Positions 40,954 through 49,323 of a DNA stretch of 64,000 nucleotides are shown piece after piece. The position numbers were made by a program, and so were the translations under genes. Source of the stretch: Allobosea sp. (GTDB lineage: Bacteria > Pseudomonadota > Alphaproteobacteria > Rhizobiales > Beijerinckiaceae); assembly GCA_024231975.1 (NCBI GenBank), contig JAAEQB010000009.1, positions 62,001 to 126,000 on the forward strand, read 5' to 3'. The notes under the pieces were generated by a model. That model ran no database searches and was not told the origin of the DNA. It saw only the letters and a list, made by a program, of their open reading frames with translations. Positions within the stretch are counted from its first letter, which is position 1; the number at the start of each line of letters is the position of its first letter.

Positions 40954-41217
40954 GTGACGTACCGCTTTGTTCATGCTGCCGATATCCATCTCGACTCACC
41001 GCTGCGCTCCCTCGCGCTGCGCAATCCCGAGTGTGATTCAGCACCGAAGCTTCAACGCGATTTGACACACGAGTCGAGCGAGACCACGCAAATCTATCTT
41101 CATGCTCACATCGCACTTAAAGAGGCAGCATTGGCAAGAGTCACGCCGATGAGCGGGCAAGGCGGCATCCGCTTTGAGCCAGACGACAAATTGCAGGCAT
41201 TCTTGAACGGGCTCTGA
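40954..41217 (+). pseudogene. Chimeric fragment: exonuclease SbcD-like start joined to an integrase tail
   Basis: GTG 40954 with GGAG upstream opens TYRFVHAADIHLDSPLRSLALRNPE, the start of an SbcD/YhaO-type metallophosphoesterase (D-x-H motif intact). After about 28 codons it passes in frame into HESSETTQIYLHAHIALKEAALARVTP, the C-terminus of a tyrosine recombinase including its catalytic-Tyr region, then ends. Neither part is functional. It marks a deletion or recombination joint between the defence island and the ars operon. Confidence 0.75.
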
Positions 41218-41291
41218 TCGCTCAACGTCGGCTCCGGGGCGCCGATAGGTCGGGTGTCGAGCGCTTCGTGGACAAATAGTCGTGAGGTCAC

Positions 41292-41328
41292 TGGACTCCC
41301 TCAAATATGTCGATTAGTCTCGACATAT
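41292..41328 (+). promoter_or_regulatory. ars promoter and ArsR operator, predicted leaderless
   Basis: TGGACT (41292-41297), 17 bp, TAGTCT (41315-41320) predicts transcription from about 41327, the A of the arsR ATG. The dyad ATATGTCGA-N6-TCGACATAT (41305-41328) covers the -10 and the start codon, so ArsR binding blocks initiation directly. There is no room for a ribosome binding site. Confidence 0.75.
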
Positions 41329-41683
41329 GGAAAATGAACAAGTCATCCTCGCCCTGGCGGCGCTGGCGCAGAGCACGCGCCTCGATGTCTTCCGCTTGCT
41401 GGTGACTGCGGAGCCGGAGGGTCTGCCCGCCGGTGAGGTCGCGCGCCGTCTCGAGGTTCCCCACAACACGATGTCGTCGCACTTGAGCATTCTCAGCCGG
41501 GCAGGACTCGTTCGTTCGGAGCGCTTCAGCCGCTCGATCGTCTACCGGGCCGATCTCGACGCGCTTCGATCGGCCATCGCCTTCCTCCTCAAGGATTGCT
41601 GCGGCGGCCGCCAGGAGATCTGCGCGCCGCTCCTGGCCGAGCTCGCTCCCTGCTGTCCACCGAAGGTCACGACCGATGCCTGA
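41327..41683 (+). CDS. arsR: Arsenic-responsive repressor ArsR
   Basis: 118 aa. Winged helix with GEVARRLEVPHNTMSSHLSILSRAGLV as DNA-reading part. Cysteines are at the C-terminus (DCCGGRQEIC ... PCCPP) rather than in the ELCVCDL helix of plasmid R773 ArsR, a variant As(III) site known in other ArsR subgroups. Heads the ars operon; overlaps arsC by 8 nt. The start codon lies inside its own operator. Confidence 0.92.
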   Translation: MENEQVILALAALAQSTRLDVFRLLVTAEPEGLPAGEVARRLEVPHNTMSSHLSILSRAGLVRSERFSRSIVYRADLDALRSAIAFLLKDCCGGRQEICAPLLAELAPCCPPKVTTDA

Positions 41684-42203
41684 TCGCGTCCACAACGTGC
41701 TGTTCCTCTGCACGCATAACTCCGCCCGGTCGATCATGGCTGAGGCCTTGCTCAACCATCTCGGGGAAGGGCGTTTCCGAGCCTTTTCCGCCGGCAGCGA
41801 GGGCGGTCCCGGGCCGAAGCCGATGGCGCTCAAGGTGCTGGATGCCGAAGGCATCCCGACCGAGGGCCTCTCGTCGAAGACCTGGGATGTCTTCGCGAAG
41901 CCCGGCGCGCCCGACATGGATCTCGTGATCACCGTCTGCGATCAGGCGGCGGGCGAGGCCTGCCCACTTTGGCCGGGTCAGCCGATCACGGCGCATTGGG
42001 GCATCGAGGACCCGTCCAACGTCCAGGGCAGCGAGATCGAGCGCGAGCGGGCCTTCGTGACGGCGCTGCGCTATCTCAGGAACCGGATCAACGTCCTCTT
42101 GTCGCTACCCGTTGCGAGCCTCGACGAGATGGCCTTGGCGCAGCAGGTCCGGCGGATCGGCGGCCTCGAGGGCGCGAGCGGCGGTCGCCCGGAGGTCGCG
42201 TGA
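41676..42203 (+). CDS. arsC: Arsenate reductase, LMW phosphatase type
   Basis: 175 aa. The P-loop CTHNSARS (C12, R18) and DMDLVITVCDQAAGEACP with two further Cys match the thioredoxin-linked or LMW-PTP-type ArsC, which reduces arsenate to arsenite. The extra C-terminal 30 residues are not needed for the fold. It overlaps arsR and ends in the next start (TGATG). Confidence 0.92.
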   Translation: MPDRVHNVLFLCTHNSARSIMAEALLNHLGEGRFRAFSAGSEGGPGPKPMALKVLDAEGIPTEGLSSKTWDVFAKPGAPDMDLVITVCDQAAGEACPLWPGQPITAHWGIEDPSNVQGSEIERERAFVTALRYLRNRINVLLSLPVASLDEMALAQQVRRIGGLEGASGGRPEVA

Positions 42204-42628
42204 TGGACGTGATCATCTATCAAAACCCGGCCTGCGGGACGTCCCGGAACACCCTCGGCCTGATCCGCAATGCGGGCGTCGAGCCGCACGTCATCGAATA
42301 CCTGAAGACGCCGCCGATCCAGGCGCTGCTTAAACAGCTTCTCGACCGTGCCGGCCTGGCCGTCCGAGACATCCTGCGCGAGAAGGGAACGCCCTTCGCC
42401 GAACTCGGCCTCGGCGACCAGAGCCTAACGGATGAAGCCCTGCTCGACGCGATCGAGGCCCATCCCATCCTGATCAACCGCCCGCTGGTCGTTTCGCCCA
42501 AGGGCGTGAAGCTGTGCCGGCCGTCCGAGGCTGTTCTCTCCCTACTGCCGCCGCAGCGCGGGGAGTTCCGCAAGGAGGATGGCGAGCTCGTCGTCGATGC
42601 CTCCGGTCGCCCTGCCGCTCTCGCCTGA
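42203..42628 (+). CDS. arsC: Arsenate reductase, glutaredoxin type
   Basis: 141 aa. The ArsC/Spx fold: NPACGTSRNTL with catalytic C11, the arginine-containing INRPLVVSPKGVKLCRPSE, and YLKTPP. It uses glutathione and glutaredoxin, so the operon carries two chemically different arsenate reductases back to back. It ends 7 bp before acr3. Confidence 0.94.
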   Translation: MDVIIYQNPACGTSRNTLGLIRNAGVEPHVIEYLKTPPIQALLKQLLDRAGLAVRDILREKGTPFAELGLGDQSLTDEALLDAIEAHPILINRPLVVSPKGVKLCRPSEAVLSLLPPQRGEFRKEDGELVVDASGRPAALA

Positions 42629-42635
42629 GGTCACT

Positions 42636-43688
42636 ATGTCCACCTTCGAACGCTACCTGACCATCTGGGTCGCGCTGTGCATTGTCGTCGGCATCGCGCT
42701 CGGCCACGTCATGCCGGGCGTGTTCCAGGCCATCGGCGCGGCCGAGGTCGCCAAGGTCAACCTTCCCGTTGCGGTCCTGATCTGGATGATGGTCATCCCG
42801 ATGCTGCTGAAGATCGACTTCGCGGCGCTCGGGCAGGTTGGCCGGCATTGGCGCGGGATCGGCGTCACCCTCTTCATCAATTGGGCCGTGAAGCCGTTCT
42901 CGATGGCGGCGCTCGGCTGGTTCTTCATCGCCTGGCTGTTCCGGCCATGGCTCCCGGCCGACCAGGTCAACAGCTACATCGCCGGGCTCATCATCCTGGC
43001 CGCGGCGCCCTGCACGGCGATGGTCTTCGTCTGGTCCAACCTGACGAAGGGCGAGCCGCATTTCACGCTCAGCCAGGTCGCGCTCAACGACGCGATCATG
43101 GTCGTCGCCTTCGCGCCGATCGTCGGCCTGCTACTGGGATTGTCGGCGATCATGGTGCCATGGGGAACGCTCGTCCTCTCGGTCGTCCTCTACATCGTCA
43201 TTCCGGTGATCGTCGCGCAACTCGTTCGTAGCCGCCTTCTGGCGAAGGGCGGACAGGCTGCGCTCGACAGGCTGCTCGGTCGCCTCGGGCCGGTTTCGCT
43301 CGTTGCCCTGCTTGCCACCCTCGTCCTGCTCTTCGGCTTCCAGGGCGAGCAGATCCTCGCCCAACCGATGGTGATCGCGCTGCTGGCGGTGCCGATCCTG
43401 ATCCAGGTCTACCTGAACGCCGGGCTGGCCTACCTGCTGAACCGGATCGCCGGCGAGCAGCATTGCGTCGCGGGGCCGTCCGCGCTGATCGGCGCCTCGA
43501 ACTTCTTCGAGCTCGCTGTCGCCGCGGCGATCAGCCTGTTCGGTTTCAACTCCGGAGCCGCGCTCGCCACGGTCGTCGGCGTCCTGATCGAGGTGCCGGT
43601 CATGCTCACCGTCGTCTGGATCGTGAACCGGTCGAAGGGTTGGTACGAGCGCGGCGGCAAGGCGGCCGCAATTCCGGTCGGAGAATAA
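42636..43688 (+). CDS. acr3: Arsenite efflux permease ACR3
   Basis: 350 aa, ten hydrophobic segments. APCTAMVFVWS carries the essential Cys in TM4, and CVAGPSALIGASNFFELAVAAAISLFGFNSGAALATVVGVLIEVPVML is the conserved TM9-10 region. It exports arsenite with the proton gradient. A decayed second copy of its 3' part lies at 51058. Confidence 0.96.
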   Translation: MSTFERYLTIWVALCIVVGIALGHVMPGVFQAIGAAEVAKVNLPVAVLIWMMVIPMLLKIDFAALGQVGRHWRGIGVTLFINWAVKPFSMAALGWFFIAWLFRPWLPADQVNSYIAGLIILAAAPCTAMVFVWSNLTKGEPHFTLSQVALNDAIMVVAFAPIVGLLLGLSAIMVPWGTLVLSVVLYIVIPVIVAQLVRSRLLAKGGQAALDRLLGRLGPVSLVALLATLVLLFGFQGEQILAQPMVIALLAVPILIQVYLNAGLAYLLNRIAGEQHCVAGPSALIGASNFFELAVAAAISLFGFNSGAALATVVGVLIEVPVMLTVVWIVNRSKGWYERGGKAAAIPVGE

Positions 43689-43694
43689 TTCGAT

Positions 43695-43752
43695 GTTCAT
43701 GGAAATATAGCTTGACGCTGCCTTTGGCTGACCGCATTGTATTTCCATGAAC
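43695..43752 (+). promoter_or_regulatory. Second ars promoter flanked by a long inverted repeat
   Basis: GTTCATGGAAATA (43695-43707) and TATTTCCATGAAC (43740-43752) are perfect 13-bp inverted arms 32 bp apart. Between them lie TTGACG (43712-43717), 17 bp, CATTGT (43735-43740). Transcription would start near 43747, the ATG of the second arsR, again leaderless; the right arm covers the start codon. Confidence 0.75.
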
Positions 43753-44064
43753 GTCGAAGAAGCAGCGAAGCAGCTTGAGGCTCTCGGGAATCCAACCCGG
43801 TTGGAGCTCTACCGGACGCTCGTCCGGGCGGGTCACGGTGGCCTGCCCGTCAATCAGGTGCAGGAGCGTCTTGGGATCCCGGCCTCGACCTTGTCACACC
43901 ACCTTCAGCGGCTGATCCGTAACGGCCTCGTCTCGCAGGAGCGTCAAGCCACCACGCTGATCTGCCGTGCTGTCTACCCTGCCATGGATGCCCTTCTCGG
44001 CTTCCTCGGCGACGAATGCTGCATCGAAGAGGGTTACTCTCGAGCGCCGGAAAAGGCCGCCTGA
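43747..44064 (+). CDS. arsR: Second ArsR-family repressor
   Basis: 105 aa. QVQERLGIPASTLSHHLQRLIRNGLVSQ is the recognition helix; the only cysteine pair is C-terminal (GDECCIEEGY). It differs clearly from the first ArsR and has its own, unrelated operator, so the flavoprotein-MFS half of the cluster is a separately controlled unit. Confidence 0.92.
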   Translation: MNVEEAAKQLEALGNPTRLELYRTLVRAGHGGLPVNQVQERLGIPASTLSHHLQRLIRNGLVSQERQATTLICRAVYPAMDALLGFLGDECCIEEGYSRAPEKAA

Positions 44065-44120
44065 CAAGCCCTTTTTATTTGCCGAATAATTCTATCATTC
44101 TAGAAACAGTGGAAAACAGA

Positions 44121-45527
44121 ATGACCGAGCTTCCCGTCGCCGTCATCGGAGCTGGGCCAGTCGGGCTCGCTGCGGCGGCAAACCTCATCGAACGCGGCAT
44201 CACGGTGAAGGTCTATGAGGCAGGCCGCGAGGCGGGGGCGAATATTCGCGCCTGGGGTCATGTCAGCCTGTTCTCTCCGTGGGAGTTCAACATCTCGCCC
44301 GCGGCCCGCGACCTGCTCGCCAATGCCGGGTGGAAGGAACCGGACGGGCAGGCCTACCCGACCGGGGCCGAGCTGGTGGATAGCTATCTCGCCCCGCTGG
44401 CCGCCACGCCGTCGCTCGCCTCCGTGATCGAATACGGCGCCCGTATCGCCGCGATCGGACGCCACGGCATCGACAAGGTGGTCAGCCGCGATCGAGAGCA
44501 GCGTTCTTTCGTGCTCACTGTCGTCGGGGATGATGGGGCAACGCGGCGCGACCAGGCACGAGCGATCATCGATGCATCGGGAACCTGGACATCGCCCAAC
44601 CCGATCGGCGCCGGTGGACTCGCGGTGGATGGCGAGGAGGCGCACCAGGATCGCATCGCCTACGGGATACCTGATGTATCGAGCCGCGATCGATCGACCT
44701 ATGCCGGGCGGGCGACGCTCGTCATCGGTGCGGGCCACTCGGCGGCGAACGTCCTACTTGATCTCGAAGAGCTTGCGGTCGCCGAGCCCGGCACCAAGGC
44801 AATCTGGGCTACGCGCGGACGTGATCTGTCCCGGGTGTTTGGCGGCGGAGCGAATGATCAGCTTGCCGCGCGTGGCGAGCTCGGGCAGCGCCTGCACCGC
44901 CTCGTCGCGGAAGGCCGCATCGAACTGATCTCGGGCTTCGGGGCCACCGGAGTTCGTGAGGACGGCACCCACCTGTTCGTAGACGGGGAGGTCGACGGTG
45001 TTGGCCGGACGATTGGACCGGTCGATCGCATAGTAGGCTGCACGGGTCAGCGGCCGGATTTCTCGCTGACCCGGGAGCTACGGGTCGAGTTCGATCCCTG
45101 GCTGGAAAGCGCCAAGGCGCTCGGCCCGCTGATCGATCCGAACCTGCATTCCTGCGGCTCGGTGCCGCCACATGGTCACCGCGAGCTGTCGCACCCGGAG
45201 TCGGGGTTCTACACCGTCGGAATCAAGAGCTATGGGCGGGCGCCGACTTTCCTGATGCTGACCGGCTATGAGCAAGTTCGGTCGATCGCAGCCGCGATCG
45301 CTGGCGATCTGGCTGCAGCCGATGACGTGAAACTCGTTCTGCCGGAGACCGGCGTGTGCAAGGCGGCGCCTTCGGGCGATTGCTGTGGCGGGCCGGCTCC
45401 CGCCCAGGCCAATGCCTGCTGTGTGGCGGATGCCGAGGCGAAGGCTGAAGGGCAGCCCGGCTGCGGCTGCGGACCGGCGAAGCAGCCCGAACCGGCGACG
45501 TCCTCCTGCTGCGGCAAGGCAGCGTGA
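44121..45527 (+). CDS. FAD/NAD(P)-binding oxidoreductase with Cys-rich tail (arsenic-cluster type)
   Basis: 468 aa. Two dinucleotide-binding loops, VIGAGPVGLAAAANL (FAD) and LVIGAGHSAANVLLDLE (NADPH), as in flavin monooxygenase-like proteins such as ArsO. The last 58 residues hold nine cysteines in CC, CGC and CC clusters (DCCGG, ACCV, GCGCG, SCCGK) that could bind As(III) or another soft metal and hand it to the flavin domain. Expected role: arsenical oxidation or detoxification. It overlaps the MFS gene by 4 nt. Confidence 0.82.
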   Translation: MTELPVAVIGAGPVGLAAAANLIERGITVKVYEAGREAGANIRAWGHVSLFSPWEFNISPAARDLLANAGWKEPDGQAYPTGAELVDSYLAPLAATPSLASVIEYGARIAAIGRHGIDKVVSRDREQRSFVLTVVGDDGATRRDQARAIIDASGTWTSPNPIGAGGLAVDGEEAHQDRIAYGIPDVSSRDRSTYAGRATLVIGAGHSAANVLLDLEELAVAEPGTKAIWATRGRDLSRVFGGGANDQLAARGELGQRLHRLVAEGRIELISGFGATGVREDGTHLFVDGEVDGVGRTIGPVDRIVGCTGQRPDFSLTRELRVEFDPWLESAKALGPLIDPNLHSCGSVPPHGHRELSHPESGFYTVGIKSYGRAPTFLMLTGYEQVRSIAAAIAGDLAAADDVKLVLPETGVCKAAPSGDCCGGPAPAQANACCVADAEAKAEGQPGCGCGPAKQPEPATSSCCGKAA

Positions 45528-46699
45528 CCGAGCGGAACCGGCTGACGGTCATCTCGGCCCTGGGCGTGGTGCAGATCCTCGCCTGGGGTTCCTCCTATTA
45601 TCTCCCTGCCGTCCTTGCCGCACCGATCGCGAACGACACGGGCTGGCCGTTGTCCTGGGTCGTCGGCGCGCTGTCGATCGGGTTGCTCACCGCCGGGGTC
45701 GTCGCGCCCTACATCGGTCGCGCCATCGGCGAGACGGGCGGACGACCGGTTCTGGCGACGGCGGCCATCCTCCTCGCCGCGGGGCAATTCATCCTGGGCA
45801 TGGCCCCGAACTTGCCGGTCTTCGTATTTGGATGGATCGTGCTCGGAGCTGGGATGGCCGCGGGTCTCTACGATGCGGCGTTCTCGACGCTCGGGCGTCT
45901 TTATGGCGGTACCGCTCGGTCAGCGATCACGATGCTGACGCTGTGGGGTGGTTTCGCCAGCACCGTGTGCTGGCCATTGTCGGCCTACCTCGTCGCTCAT
46001 TTTGGATGGCGAGGCACCTGCTTCGCGTACGCAGCCATCCAGCTCTTGATCTCCCTCCCGGTCGTCCTTATGGCCCTTCCGAAGGCTCCACCGGAGCTTC
46101 TTAGGGCGAAGGTTGGAGGCGGTGGTCCAACAACTGAGCTGCTTCCGTCGGAGAGCCGTGCGTTCCGGCTTCTCTCCGGGATCATGATCATCGGAGGCGC
46201 CATCGGCGCGATCGTCGGCGTCCACTTGCTGACGCTGCTCCAGGCACAGGGGATCGGCCTGGCAGCGGCCGTGGCCCTCGGAGCTCTTGTTGGGCCGGCC
46301 CAGGTCGGTGGCCGCATCGTCGAAATGGCAGGCGGAGGCCGCCACCATCCGATCTGGACGATGAGCGCGGCCCTCGGCTTGATTGCTCTGGGACTTGCGA
46401 TGCTGGCGCTCGGGGTTGGCCCGATCGCCCTGGCTCTGATCCTCTACGGTGCGGGGAATGGCGTCTTCTCGATCGCGAAGGGCACATTGCCGCTCGCTCA
46501 ATTCGGATCCCAACGTTATGCGCCTCTCGTCGGAAAGCTCGCGCGGCCGAGCCTCATCGCGCAGGCGCTGGCGCCGACGTTGGGCGCCCTGCTGCTTGAA
46601 AAGGTTGGGTCGAGCGCGACCTACGCTGCCCTCATCCTACTGGTGACGATCAATGTCGTGCTCGGCGGATGTTTGTGGAATGCCAGCAACCGGAGATGA
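45524..46699 (+). CDS. MFS efflux protein of the ars cluster
   Basis: 391 aa from a GTG that overlaps the flavoprotein stop. Twelve hydrophobic segments; GWPLSWVVGALSIGLLTAGVVAPYIGRAIGETGGRP is the MFS motif A region. It could be an ArsK- or ArsJ-like exporter for trivalent, methylated or otherwise modified arsenicals produced upstream; no GAPDH-type gene (the ArsJ partner) is present, which favours the former. Confidence 0.8.
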   Translation: MTERNRLTVISALGVVQILAWGSSYYLPAVLAAPIANDTGWPLSWVVGALSIGLLTAGVVAPYIGRAIGETGGRPVLATAAILLAAGQFILGMAPNLPVFVFGWIVLGAGMAAGLYDAAFSTLGRLYGGTARSAITMLTLWGGFASTVCWPLSAYLVAHFGWRGTCFAYAAIQLLISLPVVLMALPKAPPELLRAKVGGGGPTTELLPSESRAFRLLSGIMIIGGAIGAIVGVHLLTLLQAQGIGLAAAVALGALVGPAQVGGRIVEMAGGGRHHPIWTMSAALGLIALGLAMLALGVGPIALALILYGAGNGVFSIAKGTLPLAQFGSQRYAPLVGKLARPSLIAQALAPTLGALLLEKVGSSATYAALILLVTINVVLGGCLWNASNRR

Positions 46700-46778
46700 T
46701 AAACGTCGCACTCATTCTAGGATTGCGAGCTTGGATGCTCCCGTCCTGTTGGAGTCCAGCGTGCTCGCAACACGGCAC

Positions 46779-46806
46779 TTGATGTGCGCATGAGTGTGCA
46801 TATATT
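46779..46806 (+). promoter_or_regulatory. Promoter of the second RES/Xre operon
   Basis: TTGATG (46779-46784), 16 bp, TATATT (46801-46806), then CGGAG at 46821-46825 before ATG 46834. The spacer contains a repeated TGTGC/GCGCA sequence (TGCGCATGAGTGTGCA) that could bind the antitoxin. Confidence 0.65.
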
Positions 46807-46833
46807 GTGCGGGAATGGTAGCGGAGTTTAACC

Positions 46834-47220
46834 ATGGCACATGCTGAGAGACTTGGTCCGGCGATTGTGTCGGGCTTTATGCAGAAGCTGCAGGAACCGA
46901 AGACCCCCTATATTTCTCCAGGGCGCTTCTCGAAGGTGCTGGGCATCCAGGTTTCCAGCCTGGCAAAAATGACAGGCGTTCATCGGAACACGCTTCGCAA
47001 GCCAAGCTCGGAGAGGCTTCAAGGTCGGTTTCGCGAGATGGCAAAGGTCATAACGGCCGCAGCTGAACTCGCAGGCGATCTCGACAAGGCGATTTATTGG
47101 TTCATGAATGAACCGATTTCCGACTACGATCATAAAACGGCTGCGGAACTGGTCGCCGAAGGTCATAGCGAAGCTGTATTGAGGTATCTGCAAGCCCTCG
47201 AAATCGGAGCGAGCGGATGA
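46834..47220 (+). CDS. Xre/MbcA/ParS antitoxin
   Basis: 128 aa. The N-terminal HTH (GRFSKVLGIQVSSLAKMTGVHRNTLRKP) and DUF2384 domain (ITAAAELAGDLDKAIYWFMNEPISDYDHKTAAELVAEGHSEAVLRYLQ) make it a compact version of this antitoxin. It is coupled to the toxin by an ATGA overlap. Confidence 0.92.
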   Translation: MAHAERLGPAIVSGFMQKLQEPKTPYISPGRFSKVLGIQVSSLAKMTGVHRNTLRKPSSERLQGRFREMAKVITAAAELAGDLDKAIYWFMNEPISDYDHKTAAELVAEGHSEAVLRYLQALEIGASG

Positions 47221-47747
47221 AGCTTGTCCGGCTTGGACCGGACGAGGTCTTCCATCGCTATCTGACGCCAAAGTGGGCATTCGTGCCGACCAGCGGAGCT
47301 GGCGCAGCTATGGTCGGCGGCCGCTTCAATCGAATTGGTGTCGAGGCGCTTTATCTTTCGCGCGCGCCGCAGACTGCTCTGGAGGAATATCGCCAGGGTT
47401 CGTCATTGACCCGACCCGCGACGCTTGCTGCATACATGATCGACCTTCAACAAGTCGTCGATTTCTCCGCCGGCTATGATCCGAATGTCTGGGCAGCGGC
47501 CTGGGCGTCATGGGACTGTGACTGGCGGAAAATCTACAACATCCTAGGCAAGATCCCGCCATCCTGGCCGCTTGCAGATGCTGCGATTTCCGCGGGCTAT
47601 GGGGGGATCTTGTTCCCGTCACTCCGGCATCCGGGTGGAACCAATCTGGTCGTTTTCGGCGCAAACCTGAGCGCTTCTGATTCCGTCGCAGTCCACGATC
47701 CAGACGAGAGCCTTCCCAAAGATCAATCCTCCTGGTCCAAGGCCTGA
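47217..47747 (+). CDS. RES-family toxin
   Basis: 176 aa. GGRFNRIGVEALYLSRAPQTALEEYRQ holds the R-E-S type active-site residues; the end GGILFPSLRHPGGTNLVVFG is typical of the compact RES toxins (Xre-RES modules), which consume NAD+. Second RES system in this window, unrelated in size and architecture to the one at 39463. Confidence 0.92.
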   Translation: MKLVRLGPDEVFHRYLTPKWAFVPTSGAGAAMVGGRFNRIGVEALYLSRAPQTALEEYRQGSSLTRPATLAAYMIDLQQVVDFSAGYDPNVWAAAWASWDCDWRKIYNILGKIPPSWPLADAAISAGYGGILFPSLRHPGGTNLVVFGANLSASDSVAVHDPDESLPKDQSSWSKA

Positions 47748-47941
47748 CGTTCAAGCGATGATGCGAGCACGCCGGTGAAAAGCCAAACGGCACAGGATCG
47801 TCCCTTGCTCAGGCCAGGGCGGTAACGAGGCAGCCAGCGACGGCTCTCGTTGGCGTCTCGTGCGACGAACGGGAGTGGGACGAGACCGCGCCCGCTGCCG
47901 CGATGCCAATCCACAAGACGTCAAGCGTCATCACGGCTCCT

Positions 47942-48748
47942 TCAGCGCGCGACGAGCAGGATGAGCATCGCGGTGCCGAGCGCGATGCGATACCAAGCAA
48001 ACGGCGCGAAGCCGTGGCGCGAGACGAAGATGACGAGCGTCCGAACAACCAGCAGGCCCGCGATGAACGCAGCTGCGAATCCGATCGTGATGACCAAAAT
48101 TCCGCTCCCCTCAAGGCTCATGCGGTTCTTGTAAAGGTCGAAGATCGTTGCCCCGAACATGGTCGGGATCGCGAGAAAGAATGAGAACTCCGCCGCCGTC
48201 GGGCGATCCACCCCGAGAAGACGTGCGCCCATGATTGTGGCGCCCGAGCGCGACACGCCCGGGATCATGGCGAGGGTCTGAAACAGGCCGATCTTGAACG
48301 CGGTGCCGTAGCTGATCCTCTCAAGCGCAGGGCTGACCGCCTCATCTGCCACGATGATCCGCTCAATCGCGAGGATGGCGAATCCTCCAAGAAGAAGGCT
48401 GACAGCCACGACCCATGGGGAGAACAGTACCGTCTTGATAAAGCCGTGTGTGAGAGCGCCGACCGCGGCAGCTGGAAGGAAACCGATCAGGACGATGAGC
48501 GCAAAATGCCGTGCCCGCCGCTCGGAAGGCAGCCCACTGATCATCTCAAGCAGCCGCCTCCTATAGATCCAGCAGACCGCCAAGATCGCTCCGAGTTGGA
48601 TGGCAATCTCGAAGACCCGACCGGGCGGACCATGAAACTCGAGCAGATCGACGAGGAGGATCAGGTGACCGGTAGAGGACACCGGGATGAACTCGGTCAA
48701 GCCTTCTACAAGGCCTAAAAGGGCGGCAAGCACAAAGGTGGACATCAC
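47942..48748 (-). CDS. uppP: Undecaprenyl-diphosphatase UppP/BacA (PbrB-like)
   Basis: 268 aa. EGLTEFIPVSSTGHLIL and GVSRSGATI are the two active-site motifs; about eight membrane spans. It frees inorganic phosphate from undecaprenyl diphosphate. A homologue (PbrB) sits in the pbr lead operon, where released phosphate precipitates exported Pb2+ (known). Here it is coupled by ATGA to an ArsR/SmtB regulator, which supports a metal role over housekeeping or bacitracin use. Confidence 0.94.
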   Translation of the reverse strand: MMSTFVLAALLGLVEGLTEFIPVSSTGHLILLVDLLEFHGPPGRVFEIAIQLGAILAVCWIYRRRLLEMISGLPSERRARHFALIVLIGFLPAAAVGALTHGFIKTVLFSPWVVAVSLLLGGFAILAIERIIVADEAVSPALERISYGTAFKIGLFQTLAMIPGVSRSGATIMGARLLGVDRPTAAEFSFFLAIPTMFGATIFDLYKNRMSLEGSGILVITIGFAAAFIAGLLVVRTLVIFVSRHGFAPFAWYRIALGTAMLILLVAR

Positions 48749-49167
48749 AGAAGGCCCTCGATACCGAACGGCGCCGCGCTGAAGCGCTGGAGAAGGTCAC
48801 GCATCATCGCGACTTGCCCGTTGCACCGCATTAGGCTCGTCATCACCGTCCTTCGAAACTTGACCGTGCTCACCGGCATGGGGGCCATGTCGCGGATGAT
48901 GCAGGGTACGTGCTCATCCGTCGCTGCGTAAAAGACCTGTTTGTCCAGCTTTTGGCAGCGCGCGGCGCGCAGGAGCCGCAAGTGGTGGCTGACAAGCGTA
49001 GGCGAGATGCCGACACGCCGAGCGATGTCTCCCACGCATTGCGGGTCATCCAGACATGCGACCATGATGTGAAGTCGGTTCCCGTTGCCGAGCACGCGAA
49101 AGATCTCGGCGAGATCAGCGGTCTGTTCTCTCACTAGAGCTGGCATAACGTCCCAGACGTTGAGCAT
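48745..49167 (-). CDS. ArsR/SmtB-family metal regulator of uppP
   Basis: 140 aa. DIARRVGISPTLVSHHLRLLRAARC is the winged-helix DNA reader. Candidate metal ligands are D40-C44 region (CLDDPQCVGD), Cys at the end of the recognition helix (AARCQ), H90 and C93 (DEHVPCIIRD) and a later CNG. Two starts are possible (49167, 49146). It should repress its own uppP operon until metal binds. Confidence 0.88.
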   Translation of the reverse strand: MLNVWDVMPALVREQTADLAEIFRVLGNGNRLHIMVACLDDPQCVGDIARRVGISPTLVSHHLRLLRAARCQKLDKQVFYAATDEHVPCIIRDMAPMPVSTVKFRRTVMTSLMRCNGQVAMMRDLLQRFSAAPFGIEGLL

Positions 49168-49219
49168 CCCTTCATCAAGGTTTCATGCTTTCGTCAAAGA
49201 CCGACGATGACGTAGCTGC

Positions 49220-49250
49220 CATCATGACGCTCCATTCAAGCTTCATGATG
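49220..49250. promoter_or_regulatory. Inverted repeat upstream of the ArsR-uppP operon
   Basis: CATCATGA (49220-49227) and TCATGATG (49243-49250) form perfect 8-bp arms around a 15-bp spacer, 53 bp upstream of the regulator start. A candidate operator; a related TTTCATG string lies between it and the gene. Confidence 0.5.
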
Positions 49251-49323
49251 GTGCAAAGCCGGGGTCGATTGGAAGATGTAGGCGATTTGATCTGGTTAGC
49301 CCGGACTGGCGCCAGCGTGTGCC

